Shown: positions 1 through 6,835 of the stretch, one piece after another
How the letters are laid out: each line of letters starts with the position of its first letter
How positions within the stretch are numbered: position 1 is the stretch's first letter
NCBI GenBank assembly: GCA_965651815.1
Contig: CBFGTJ010000047.1
Location: forward strand, 1-18,852
Reading direction: 5' to 3'
Length of the DNA: 18,852 nt
DNA from: CBFGTJ01 sp965651815
Lineage (GTDB): Bacteria > Actinomycetota > Acidimicrobiia > Acidimicrobiales > Microtrichaceae
Notes under the pieces: generated by a model
Told to the model about the DNA's origin: nothing
Database searches by the model: none
Seen by the model: the letters and a program-made list of their open reading frames with translations, nothing else
Translations under genes and position numbers: made by a program

Positions 1-271
1 GGCGGTGCGCCTCGTCGATCAGGCGCTCCGCGTCCTGCAACGTGCCGTACTCGGGCGCGACGCCGCAGTAGTCGCTGACGTCGTAGCCGAAGTCCTCCTG
101 GGGGCTCGCGAAGAACGGCGAGACCCACACCGTGTCGACGCCGAGGTCCACGAGGTGGTCGAGGCGTTCGACGATGCCCTCGAGGTCGCCGATGCCGTCG
201 CCGTTCGAGTCGCGGAACGAGCGCGGGTACACCTGGTAGACGGTGGCCGAGTGCCACCACGGAGCGGCCAT
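1..271 (-). CDS. GH13 alpha-glucosidase / alpha-amylase family, N-terminal part
   Basis: This is a partial gene: 90 codons of the N-terminus are present and the rest lies off the left edge. The protein starts MAAPWWHSATVYQVYPRSF, the standard opening of GH13 alpha-glucosidases, oligo-1,6-glucosidases and trehalose synthases. An NGDGIGDLEG segment (about residues 23-32) forms the first-strand loop, DTVWVSPFF (about 45-53) is strand beta-2, and FGYDVSDY...P-YGT (about 59-76) is the substrate-loop signature. The catalytic Asp/Glu/Asp would lie in the missing part. Such enzymes hydrolyse or transfer alpha-glucosyl units in the cytoplasm. The ATG start fits the family, which normally begins a few residues before the WW motif, although no good ribosome site is visible. 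It diverges from the hydrolase at 381. Family assignment is firm; substrate cannot be told from this fragment. Confidence 0.9.
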   Translation of the reverse strand, partial: MAAPWWHSATVYQVYPRSFRDSNGDGIGDLEGIVERLDHLVDLGVDTVWVSPFFASPQEDFGYDVSDYCGVAPEYGTLQDAERLIDEAHR

Positions 272-380
272 GCCCCTGATGGTGGCACGCCGCGGGACAC
301 GCGCACCCCGATGAGTTCCGCGCCCGGGCGGCGTCCGAGGTTCCGACCACACCGACCAGAGCGAGAGTGACGGGAGCGGG

Positions 381-1112
381 ATGGCGACCTTCGTGATGAT
401 CCCCGGCGCCGGGTCCGACAGCTGGTACTGGCACCTCGTCGCACCGCGCCTCGAGGCGGCGGGGCACGAGGTGGTGACGGTGGACCTCCCCTGCGACGAC
501 GACCGCGCGGGGCTCGAGGCGTACACGGACGCGGTGGTCCGCCAGGTCGGCGACCGGCGGGACCTGGTGCTGGTCGCCCAGTCGATGGGCGGGTTGACGG
601 CGCCGCTCGTGTGCACCCGCGTCCCCGTCGAGCTGGTGGTGCTGGTGGCGGCGATGATCCCGCGCCCGGGGGAGACCGGCGGTGAGTGGTGGGCCAACAC
701 CGGCCAGCCCGAGGCGCAGCGTGCGGCCGCCCTGCTGGAGGGCCGCGACCCCGACGACGAGTCGCCCGAGACGCTCTTCCTGCACGACGTCCCGCCCGAG
801 GTGGCCGCCGAGTCCGTCCGGCACCTGCGCGAGCAGTCCGCCCGGCCCTTCGAGGACCCGTGGCCCCTGGCCGGCTGGCCCGAGGTCCCGACGCGCGTCC
901 TGCTGTGCCGCGACGACCGGCTCTTCCCCGCACCGTTCCAGCGACGCGTCGCCGCCGAGCGCCTCGGCATCACGCCGGACGAGATGGACGGCGGCCACCT
1001 GCCCGCCCTGGCCCGCCCGGACGAGCTCGCCGACCGCCTGCTGGCCTACCTGTCCTGGGCGATCGCCGTGCGTCGGGAGATCGACTCGGGACGCCCGGGC
1101 TCCGCTCGGTAG
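381..1112 (+). CDS. alpha/beta-fold hydrolase
   Basis: A 243-residue cytoplasmic alpha/beta hydrolase. The N-terminus carries the oxyanion-hole strand FVMIPGAGSDSWYW, followed by the nucleophile elbow AQSMGG with Ser68. The acid is Asp178 or Asp179 in LLCRDDR, and the base is His206 in DGGHLPAL, so the triad is complete. It resembles the small esterase/salicylate-esterase-like hydrolases (VPGA...WYW start). The ATG is preceded by a GGGAGCGGG ribosome site at 372-380. It is the first gene of a tight run: its stop is 9 bases before the dioxygenase start, so cotranscription with the PhyH and HD genes is likely. It may unmask or trim a substrate for them, but that is inference from position only. 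Substrate is unknown. Confidence 0.9.
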   Translation: MATFVMIPGAGSDSWYWHLVAPRLEAAGHEVVTVDLPCDDDRAGLEAYTDAVVRQVGDRRDLVLVAQSMGGLTAPLVCTRVPVELVVLVAAMIPRPGETGGEWWANTGQPEAQRAAALLEGRDPDDESPETLFLHDVPPEVAAESVRHLREQSARPFEDPWPLAGWPEVPTRVLLCRDDRLFPAPFQRRVAAERLGITPDEMDGGHLPALARPDELADRLLAYLSWAIAVRREIDSGRPGSAR

Positions 1113-1121
1113 GGTTCGTCC

Positions 1122-1910
1122 GTGATGCGTCGGTTGGAGGCACCGGAGTTCGAGCGGGCGGACGCGGCGGCGGTGGAGCACTTCCGCGAGCACGGCTGGC
1201 TGCTCACCCGCACGCTCGACGACGACGCGGTGGCGGCGCTGCGGTCGTGGGTCGACGAGGTGGCGTCGTGGCCCGACGACGGGGGCGACTGGCTGCACCA
1301 CCGCGAGATGACCGACGACGGCCCGAAGCTGTGCCGCAGCGAGAACTTCGTGCCCCACCACGACGGGCTGCGCGAGCTGCTGACCGAGGGGCCCCTCCCC
1401 GAGATCGCCGGGGCGCTGCTCGGCGAGCCGGCGGTGCTCTACAAGGAGAAGGTCAACTACAAGCTCCCGGGTGGCGCCGGGTACGCCCCGCACCAGGACG
1501 CGCCCGCCTACCCGTTCATCAGCTCGCACGTCTCGGCGATGGTGGCGGTGGACGACGCGACGGTCGAGAACGGCTGCCTCGAGGTCGCCTCCGGGATGCA
1601 CCACGAGCTGCTCCCCACCGACGACGTCGGCTGCGTGCACCCCGACGTCGCCGCGGAGCTGGACTGGTGGGCGGTCGAGGTGCCCGCCGGGTGCACCCTG
1701 TGGTTCCACTCCCGCACGCCGCACCGCAGCGGTCCCAACCGCTCCCCGCACGCGCGGCGGGCGCTGTACCCCACCTACAACGCCGCGTCGCTCGGCGACC
1801 TGCGCGAGGAGTACTACCGGGAGAAGCTCGCGGCGTTCGCGCAGCGGGCCGCGTCCGGCGAGCACACGGGCGTGTCGCTCATCGGCGACTTCCAGGGCCG
1901 TCCGGCGTGA
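1122..1910 (+). CDS. PhyH-family Fe(II)/2-oxoglutarate dioxygenase, PhnY/TmpA-like
   Basis: A 262-residue phytanoyl-CoA-dioxygenase-fold enzyme that should couple 2-oxoglutarate decarboxylation to C-H hydroxylation. The iron facial triad is visible as His124-x-Asp126 (YAPHQDAPAY) and distal His201 (SRTPHRSGPN). Arg212 or Arg213 is the candidate 2-oxoglutarate carboxylate ligand. The VDDATVENGCLEV segment is the usual double-stranded beta-helix core. The next gene, overlapping its stop, is a PhnZ-like HD oxygenase; PhyH+HD pairs are the hallmark of oxidative phosphonate catabolism (PhnY-PhnZ on 2-aminoethylphosphonate, TmpA-TmpB on its N-trimethyl form, PhnY*-PhnZ1 on methylphosphonate). Start may be GTG at 1122 or ATG at 1125; the preceding stop lies in a TAGGGT box 6 bases before the GTG, so an internal leaderless promoter is possible. 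Fold is certain; phosphonate as substrate is inferred from the pairing. Confidence 0.85.
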   Translation: MMRRLEAPEFERADAAAVEHFREHGWLLTRTLDDDAVAALRSWVDEVASWPDDGGDWLHHREMTDDGPKLCRSENFVPHHDGLRELLTEGPLPEIAGALLGEPAVLYKEKVNYKLPGGAGYAPHQDAPAYPFISSHVSAMVAVDDATVENGCLEVASGMHHELLPTDDVGCVHPDVAAELDWWAVEVPAGCTLWFHSRTPHRSGPNRSPHARRALYPTYNAASLGDLREEYYREKLAAFAQRAASGEHTGVSLIGDFQGRPA

Positions 1911-2503
1911 GCGGGGGCCCCGGCGCCCCGGCGGAGGTCGAGCCGGCGACCCGCGTCGACGAGGTCGTGGAGCTGTACCGCCGCTGGGCCTGGCACCGCT
2001 ACGACGAGTCCGTCAGCCAGCTCGACCACGCGCTGCAGACCGCGGCGCTCGCCGAGCGCGACGGCGCCGCCGACGCGCTGGTCGCCGCCGCACTCCTCCA
2101 CGACGTCGGCCACCTCCTCGACCTGGCCGCGGCCGACGGCGCCTACGGCGAGCGCACGGTCGACCTGCGCCACGAGCACGTGGGCGCCCGCTACCTGTCG
2201 TCGCTGTTCGGTGACGAGGTGACCGCGCCGATCGCGCTGCACGTCGAGGCGAAGCGGTACCGCTGCGGCACCGACCCGAGCCGCCTCGCGGAGCTCTCGC
2301 CGGGATCGCGGCGCAGCCTCGAGCTGCAGGGCGGACCGGCCTCGCCCGAGGAGTGCCGGGCCCTCGAGGCCACGCCCGGGTTCGAGGAGGCGCTCGCGCT
2401 GCGGGAGTGGGACGACGCCGGCAAGGTCGTCGGCCTGCGCGTGCCCCCGCTCGAGCACTTCGAGCCCCTCCTCGCGCACCTCACCGGCACCGGGAGGCGC
2501 TGA
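1907..2503 (+). CDS. HD-domain mixed-valence di-iron oxygenase, PhnZ/TmpB-like
   Basis: A 198-residue HD-domain protein resembling PhnZ, which oxidatively cleaves the C-P bond of 1-hydroxyphosphonates to release phosphate. Candidate di-iron ligands appear in order: His41 (SQLDHALQ), His65-Asp66 (LLHDVGH), His89 (RHEHVGA), His112 (LHVEAKRY) and Asp169 (EWDDAGK). From memory these match PhnZ His34, His58-Asp59, His80, His104 and Asp161. Further PhnZ-like signatures are HVEAKRY, LELQGGP and VPPLEHF near the end. Glu34 sits 7 residues before the first His like PhnZ Glu27, but the expected lid Tyr position is Arg31, with Tyr32 beside it. The GTG start overlaps the dioxygenase stop (GTGA), implying translational coupling. 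No phosphonate transporter or regulator is visible nearby. The PhnZ/TIGR03276-type group is well supported; exact substrate is open. Confidence 0.85.
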   Translation: MSGGPGAPAEVEPATRVDEVVELYRRWAWHRYDESVSQLDHALQTAALAERDGAADALVAAALLHDVGHLLDLAAADGAYGERTVDLRHEHVGARYLSSLFGDEVTAPIALHVEAKRYRCGTDPSRLAELSPGSRRSLELQGGPASPEECRALEATPGFEEALALREWDDAGKVVGLRVPPLEHFEPLLAHLTGTGRR

Positions 2504-2509
2504 GGTACG

Positions 2510-2533
2510 CCGGCGGGCCTACTCGCCCGCCGG
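2510..2533. terminator. bidirectional hairpin terminator
   Basis: A perfect 9-bp stem CCGGCGGGC / GCCCGCCGG with a 6-base loop lies between the convergent HD-oxygenase (stop 2503) and HxlR (stop 2519) genes. The HxlR stop codon falls in the loop. There is no T tract on either side, as is common in high-GC actinobacteria, so termination is inferred from position and stem strength. Confidence 0.65.
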
Positions 2534-3016
2534 TTGCCTCGCGGGGCGGGAGGGCACGAACCCCGGCTGCGCGCCGGGTCCCGGCTCGACGTGGATCGAG
2601 CGGAGGGTGAGCTCCTCACCGCACTCGCTGCAGGTGGGCACCGCCTGGGTCTCGTTGCCGCACGTGTCGTGCACGAGCACGACGGGGTGCTCCCCCGGCG
2701 CGTAGGCCCAGCGGTCACCCCACTGGCGCAGCGCCGTCATGACCGGCCACAGGTCCTTGCCCTTCTCGGTCAGCACGTACTCGTGGCGCGGCGGCCGTTC
2801 GGAGTAGGCGCGCCGCTCCATGATCCCGTGCCGCACCAGGGTGTCGAGCCGGGCGGACAGGACGTTGCGGGCGATGCCGAGCCGCGACTGGAAGTCCTCG
2901 AAGCGGCGGACGCCCAGCAGCGCGTCGCGCAGGATCAGCAGGGTCCACCACTCGCCGATCTGCTCGAGCGACTGCGCCACCGAGCAGTGCATGTCGGCGA
3001 AGGAGGACCGTCGCAT
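2519..3016 (-). CDS. HxlR-family winged-helix transcriptional regulator
   Basis: A 165-residue regulator. Residues about 11-98 form the HxlR winged helix: Cys11 in MHCSVAQSLEQIGEWWTLLILRD, the recognition region FEDFQSRLGIARNVLSARLDTLVRHGI, and the wing RRAYSERPPRHEYVLTEKG. HxlR proteins bind as dimers and often sense thiol-reactive compounds through the conserved N-terminal Cys. The C-terminus adds CGNE...CSECGEE with Cys119, Cys129 and Cys132, resembling a small zinc ribbon, an extension seen in some actinobacterial members. The internal ATG at 3016 is chosen because upstream sequence belongs to the GNAT gene, whose stop is 10 bases before. It is probably cotranscribed with that gene and is the best candidate to bind the paired palindromes at 3647-3693. 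Confidence 0.9.
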   Translation of the reverse strand: MRRSSFADMHCSVAQSLEQIGEWWTLLILRDALLGVRRFEDFQSRLGIARNVLSARLDTLVRHGIMERRAYSERPPRHEYVLTEKGKDLWPVMTALRQWGDRWAYAPGEHPVVLVHDTCGNETQAVPTCSECGEELTLRSIHVEPGPGAQPGFVPSRPARQPAGE

Positions 3017-3026
3017 GCCCACGAGC

Positions 3027-3656
3027 CTACGTGGCGGCCGTCGCCGCACCGCCCGCGCGGACCGGGATCCGCACGGTCGCGACGGGCCCGTCGTACTCCA
3101 CGGTGGTGCGCTCGGCCGCGTGGCTGGGCCGGTCGAGCACGTACGCCGGCTCGCGCAGCACCTCGGCGACGACGACCTCCATCCCGCGCTCGCGCGCACG
3201 TCGCAGCAGGTGGCCCGTGAGCCGGTGGCCGAGCCCGGTGCCCTGCCATGCGTCCTCGACGAGCACCGCGATCTCCCCCTCCGTGGCGGGTCGCGGGCTC
3301 CGGTGCAACGTGCCGATGCCGACGATCGCGCCGTCGACCTCGGCGACCAGGTGCTCCTCCGCGTCCCGTGCCGCGAGGAGCCCCGCGATCCGCGACGGTC
3401 CGCCGCGGGGGGCCGGGCCGTGGAACCGGCGCCGCAGGGTGTCCGCGGAGCAGCGCAGCGCCATCTCCTCGAGGGCCGGGCCGTCGTGCGCGGTGATCGG
3501 GCGGATCACCGGTCGGACGGACCCGGGTTCGGGCGGGGCCGCCCTGCGCACCTCGCCGATGACGGCGAGCTCCGCCGCGACCCGTGGATCGGGGGCCGGA
3601 CCGGGATCGCGCCGCCAGCCCCCCGTGGCGACTCCCCTCCAAGTGAGTTGCTTCAT
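3027..3656 (-). CDS. GNAT-family N-acetyltransferase
   Basis: A 209-residue cytoplasmic acyl-CoA-dependent acetyltransferase. The GNAT fold runs from about residue 48 (RPVIRPITAHDGPALEEM) to about 170. Strand beta-4 is GEIAVLVEDAWQ, and the acetyl-CoA pyrophosphate loop is Gln138-GTGLG (motif A Q/R-x-x-G-x-G/A), followed by helix HRLTGHLLRRARERGM. The C-terminal part is atypical and short in the usual N..ML..GF region. Acceptor substrate is unknown. The start chosen (ATG 3656) lacks a ribosome site but lies 7 bases downstream of a TAGAGT -10 box, so leaderless translation explains it. A later start nearer the GNAT domain is possible because residues 1-45 are low in conservation. It leads an operon with the HxlR gene. 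Confidence 0.8.
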   Translation of the reverse strand: MKQLTWRGVATGGWRRDPGPAPDPRVAAELAVIGEVRRAAPPEPGSVRPVIRPITAHDGPALEEMALRCSADTLRRRFHGPAPRGGPSRIAGLLAARDAEEHLVAEVDGAIVGIGTLHRSPRPATEGEIAVLVEDAWQGTGLGHRLTGHLLRRARERGMEVVVAEVLREPAYVLDRPSHAAERTTVEYDGPVATVRIPVRAGGAATAAT

Positions 3657-3693
3657 GCAATGGACTCTAGGTGGGTGGGTTGCATGAAGCAAC
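3647..3693. promoter_or_regulatory. paired palindromic operators between divergent genes
   Basis: GTTGCTTCATGCAA (3647-3660) is repeated as its exact reverse complement at 3680-3693, with a 19-base spacer. Each 14-bp arm also contains its own partial palindrome TTGC-N5-GCAA. The two sites are 32 bp apart, about three helical turns, so dimers bound to both would face the same side. One site covers the -35 and the other the +1/ATG of the GNAT-HxlR promoter, and the second also covers the candidate ATG of the dehydrogenase. This is the layout expected for an autorepressor, most simply HxlR. Confidence 0.65.
3664..3692 (-). promoter_or_regulatory. promoter of the GNAT-HxlR operon (leaderless)
   Basis: On the minus strand a -35 TTGCTT (3687-3692) and a -10 TAGAGT (3664-3669) are separated by exactly 17 bases. 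The predicted start of transcription falls at about 3656-3657, the A of the ATG, so the mRNA would be leaderless. Hexamers and spacing are read directly; activity is inferred. Confidence 0.6.
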
Positions 3694-4778
3694 GGATTTC
3701 TCCGGTGGCCGGGTGCGAAGATGTCGCCGTGGTGGCGACGGCGGGCACGGCGGTGACGGGCGGGCGACGGCAGGGGGAGCGGCCCGCCATCGTGCTGGCG
3801 ATGCTCGAGGGCCTCGCGGGGCACGCGTTCACCCCCGAGCACCTCGACCGGCTGCGCGCGGTCGGCGACCTGCTCGACGACGCGCCGCTCGAGGACTTCT
3901 CCACCGAACGGGCCCGCGAGCTCCTCGGGCGCGCCCGGATCCTGGTCGGCCACTGGGGCTGCCCGACGCTCACCGCCGAGGTGCTGTCGGCCGCACCGCA
4001 CCTGGAGCTGTTCGCCTACGCGGCGGGCACGGTGAAGTGGCAGGTGACCGACGCCGTGTGGGAGCGCGGCATCGTCGTCACCTCCGCCGCGGCCGCCAAC
4101 GCGGTGCCGGTCGCGGAGTACACCGTCGCCATGGTGCTGCTCGCCAACAAGGGCGTGCTGCTCTCACGCGAGCTCCAGCGCGACCCATCGGCGGGGGTGC
4201 CCCTCGACCACGCCCGCGTCGGCAACGTCGGCAAGCGCGTGGGGCTGGTCGGCGCCTCCCACGTCGGCCGCCTCGTCATCGAGCGCCTCGCGCCCTACGA
4301 CCTGTCGCTGGCCGTGTACGACCCGTACCTGTCGGCCGCCGACGCGGCCGCGCTCGGCGTCGAGCTCGTCGCCGACCTCGACGAGCTCTGCGCGGGGGTG
4401 GACGTGCTCTCGCTGCACGCACCCGACGTCGAGGCGACCAAGGGCATGATCGGGGCACGCCAGCTCTCGCTGCTGCGCGACGGCGCCACGTTCATCAACA
4501 CGGCCCGCCCCGCGCTCGTCGACACCCGGGCGCTCGAGGCGGAGCTGCGCTCCGGGCGCATCGCCGCGATCCTCGACGTGACCGACCCCGAGCCCCTCCC
4601 GGTGGACCACGAGCTGCTCCGCCTGCCGAACGTGTTCGTCACCCCGCACGTCGCGGGAGCGGCCGGCACCGAGCTGACGCGCCTGGCCGACCTCGCGGTG
4701 GAGGAGGTCGAGCGCCACGTGGCCGGCCTGCCGCCCCGGTACCCCGTCACCGCGGCCGACCTCGACCGGATCGCCTGA
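3684..4778 (+). CDS. D-isomer-specific 2-hydroxyacid dehydrogenase, NAD-dependent
   Basis: A 364-residue enzyme (349 if started at GTG 3729) of the D-2-hydroxyacid dehydrogenase family, which interconverts 2-oxoacids and D-2-hydroxyacids with NAD(H). The Rossmann segment is GKRVGLVGASHVGRLVIERL (about 183-202), where Ser192 replaces the usual middle glycine of GxGxxG. Asp213 in VYDPYL ends strand beta-2 and favours NAD. Catalytic residues are Arg275 (INTARPALVD), Glu303 (TDPEPLP) and His322 (TPHVAGA). The usual NTARG is NTARP here. ATG 3684 has an AGGTGG ribosome site at 3669-3674 but sits inside the operator. The family core begins at about residue 34, so GTG 3729 is a real alternative. It diverges from GNAT-HxlR and probably shares their control. 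The substrate is unknown; phosphoglycerate dehydrogenase is unlikely because there is no ACT domain. Confidence 0.88.
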   Translation: MKQRISPVAGCEDVAVVATAGTAVTGGRRQGERPAIVLAMLEGLAGHAFTPEHLDRLRAVGDLLDDAPLEDFSTERARELLGRARILVGHWGCPTLTAEVLSAAPHLELFAYAAGTVKWQVTDAVWERGIVVTSAAAANAVPVAEYTVAMVLLANKGVLLSRELQRDPSAGVPLDHARVGNVGKRVGLVGASHVGRLVIERLAPYDLSLAVYDPYLSAADAAALGVELVADLDELCAGVDVLSLHAPDVEATKGMIGARQLSLLRDGATFINTARPALVDTRALEAELRSGRIAAILDVTDPEPLPVDHELLRLPNVFVTPHVAGAAGTELTRLADLAVEEVERHVAGLPPRYPVTAADLDRIA

Positions 4779-4854
4779 TCGACGGCACGTGCCGGGGACC
4801 GGCTGACCGTCACGTTCGACCTCGAGGTCGTCGCGGGCACCTCGCGGGCCGGGC

Positions 4855-5670
4855 TCAGCCGGCGGAGCTCGTCCAGCCCTGCCACTCCGCCTCGACGCGT
4901 GCCGGGTCCCACTCGCCGTCGTGCACCACGACGCGGTGCCGGAGGGTGAGGACGTCGCCCGCCGCGACCTCGAGGGGTGCGTTCCAGAGGAACGCGGCGT
5001 TGCAGAAGTTGGCCCAGCCCTCGCCGTAGGTGTCGGCCCGGTTGCTCGCGTACCAGGGGGTCGGGTGCCGCGCATTGGTGGGGTGGTCGAGGATCGCGAC
5101 GCCCGCGACCGCGGGCCCCGCGTCGAGCCCGACCCGGCCCTGCAGGTGGCACCAGCGGGCCGGTTCGCCCCGGAGCTGCTCGTGGGTGGCCGGGTCGTCC
5201 GCGAGCTGAAGTGCGGTGTCGGTCCAATCGGGCGCGCCGCGGAGGGTCAGCCCGCCGTACCCGCCCCAGGTGGTGTACGGCGTGCGGTCCAGCTCCACGT
5301 CGACGCGGGGGCGCAGCTCCACGACCCAGTCGAGGGCGTAGGCGTCGTCCGCGAGCCCGACGTGGGCGATCGTGCGCCGCTCGTCGATCACGACACCCGC
5401 CCCGCCCGGGCGCTCCCACTCGATCATCGCGGACTCCACCGGGCCGCCCGGGCCATCGACGCGATCGACCGAGGTGGTGCGCAGCAGCCCGAACTCGCCG
5501 TACTCCTCCCAGAAGTTCTCGCCGTTGACGAACTTGATCGTCGACCACAGGGCGTGGTGCCACGGGTGGTCGGCGGGTGCCTCCACCGTCAGCACCGCGC
5601 CCGCCCGGGTGCGCAGCGGGTGCACGAACGGTCGCGGCGCGTCCCACACCGCCTGCCAGAGCTCGGTCAT
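4855..5670 (-). CDS. DUF6807 (PF14100) family protein
   Basis: A 271-residue protein of the DUF6807 family, often mislabelled methane oxygenase PmoA. Family features are the RPFVHPL opening (about residues 13-19), a DHPWHHALW histidine cluster (about 34-42), VNGENFWEEYG (about 48-58), a central beta-rich region with TTWGGYGGLTLR, and a late DHPTNARHPTPWYA segment. These invariant His and aromatic residues suggest a carbohydrate- or metal-binding jelly-roll-like domain, but no reaction has been firmly assigned that I know of. No signal peptide or membrane segment is seen. ATG 5670 (MTELWQAVW) is preferred over GTG 5694 because the family begins shortly before the VHP motif; neither has a strong ribosome site. 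It follows the F420 enzyme by 48 bases on the same strand, so they may be cotranscribed. Confidence 0.8.
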   Translation of the reverse strand: MTELWQAVWDAPRPFVHPLRTRAGAVLTVEAPADHPWHHALWSTIKFVNGENFWEEYGEFGLLRTTSVDRVDGPGGPVESAMIEWERPGGAGVVIDERRTIAHVGLADDAYALDWVVELRPRVDVELDRTPYTTWGGYGGLTLRGAPDWTDTALQLADDPATHEQLRGEPARWCHLQGRVGLDAGPAVAGVAILDHPTNARHPTPWYASNRADTYGEGWANFCNAAFLWNAPLEVAAGDVLTLRHRVVVHDGEWDPARVEAEWQGWTSSAG

Positions 5671-5718
5671 GGGGCCAGTCTGGCGGCCCCGCACCGTGGC
5701 GGGGACGACCCGGCCCGG

Positions 5719-6681
5719 TCACGCCGCCAGCGCGCGGACCCGCTCGCCGAGGTCGCCCTCCCACGCCTCGAGGAACGGGCGCTGGTCGGGACCGATCTGG
5801 TGGAAGTAGACGTGGTCGAAGCCGTTGTCGAGGAAGGTCCTGACCTTCTCGAGCACGGGCTCGGGATCGGGACCGTGGGGCACGCTCGCCACGTCCTCGG
5901 GGCGCACCATCTCGGCGGCCATCTCGAAGTGGCTCCAGGTGGGCAGGTCCTGGGAGAGCTGCCCGGTGATGGCGGTGTTGGGCCACTGCCGGTGCACGGT
6001 CTCCAGGCACGCCGCCTCGTCGGGGCCGACGCACAGGTTGAGCTGCGCGTACCGGGGCCCATCACCCCCGGCGGCGCGGTAGGCCGCCACCGCGTGGTCG
6101 TCGCTGCCGTGGCTGAACAGCCCGTCGCCGATCTCTCCCGCGAGCTCGAGCGCCTTGTCGCCGTAGGCGGAGACGAGGAGCCGCAGCCGCTCGTCCGGTG
6201 GGTCGAAGAGCCGGGCGTTCTCCACCCGATAGTGCCGGCCCTCGTGGTCGACGGTGTCACCGGTCCACATGCGTCGGATCACCTCGACGGCCTCGCGCAG
6301 CATCTCGAGGCGGACCTCGGGACGGGGCCAGCGGTCCCCGTGCACGTGCTCGTTGAGCGCCTCCCCGGTGCCGACGCCGAAGGAGAAGCGGCCGCCGAAC
6401 AGCAGGGAGGTCGTCGCCGCGGCGTGGGCGACGATCACCGGGTGGGTGCGCACGATGGGGCAGGTCACGCCGGTCACGACCCGCAGGCGCTCGGTGGCGT
6501 TCGCGATGGCGCCGAGCACCGACCAGACGAACGGGCTGTGTCCCTGGGCGGTCACCCAGGGATGGAAGTGGTCCGAGACGGAGCAGAACTCGAAGCCCGC
6601 CCCCTCCGCGCGGCGGGCGAGCTCGACCAGCTCGGCCGGGCCGTGCTCCTCGCTGGACAGGGCGAATCCGAACGACGTCAT
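5719..6681 (-). CDS. F420-dependent LLM-class oxidoreductase, FGD-like
   Basis: A 320-residue TIM-barrel luciferase-like protein close to the TIGR03557 F420-dependent glucose-6-phosphate dehydrogenase-like family. It opens FGFALSSEEHGP. The FGD active-site residues are present: Asp37-His38 (SDHFHPW), Trp42 and Glu107 (GVGTGEALNEH), two positions below mycobacterial Fgd1 numbering (His40, Trp44, Glu109, from memory). The region that in Fgd1 holds phosphate-binding Lys198 is different and lacks an evident Lys, so glucose-6-phosphate is probably not the substrate; a hydride transfer on another alcohol or enone is more likely. The ATG has a GGAG ribosome site 10 bases upstream. It implies that the cell makes coenzyme F420. 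It is followed by the DUF6807 gene. Confidence 0.88.
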   Translation of the reverse strand: MTSFGFALSSEEHGPAELVELARRAEGAGFEFCSVSDHFHPWVTAQGHSPFVWSVLGAIANATERLRVVTGVTCPIVRTHPVIVAHAAATTSLLFGGRFSFGVGTGEALNEHVHGDRWPRPEVRLEMLREAVEVIRRMWTGDTVDHEGRHYRVENARLFDPPDERLRLLVSAYGDKALELAGEIGDGLFSHGSDDHAVAAYRAAGGDGPRYAQLNLCVGPDEAACLETVHRQWPNTAITGQLSQDLPTWSHFEMAAEMVRPEDVASVPHGPDPEPVLEKVRTFLDNGFDHVYFHQIGPDQRPFLEAWEGDLGERVRALAA

Positions 6682-6835
6682 CGATGTGCTGCTCCGGTGT
6701 GGGGGTCCCGCGGCGGTACCCGTGCCGGCGTCGGCGCAAACGGAGCGACGACGTCCGCGCACGCCGGCCCAGGCCGGGGGTTTCGTCCGCCCGCTCGACC
6801 GGGTACGGCCGCGTGACCCCCGACCTGGAGGCACC

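Noticed and set aside
4784..4830. Palindromes GGCACGTGCC and CGACCTCGAGGTCG between convergent genes
   Set aside because: With loops allowed the stems are only 3-5 bp, so a terminator is not well supported.
4295..6034. Long minus-strand open frame of 579 residues
   Set aside because: It overlaps the dehydrogenase and lies in another frame of DUF6807, F420 genes; its Arg/Pro/Gly-rich product has no motifs. It is a high-GC shadow.
5719..6681. Calling the F420 enzyme a true glucose-6-phosphate dehydrogenase
   Set aside because: Catalytic residues match but the phosphate-binding Lys region of Fgd1 is not evident.
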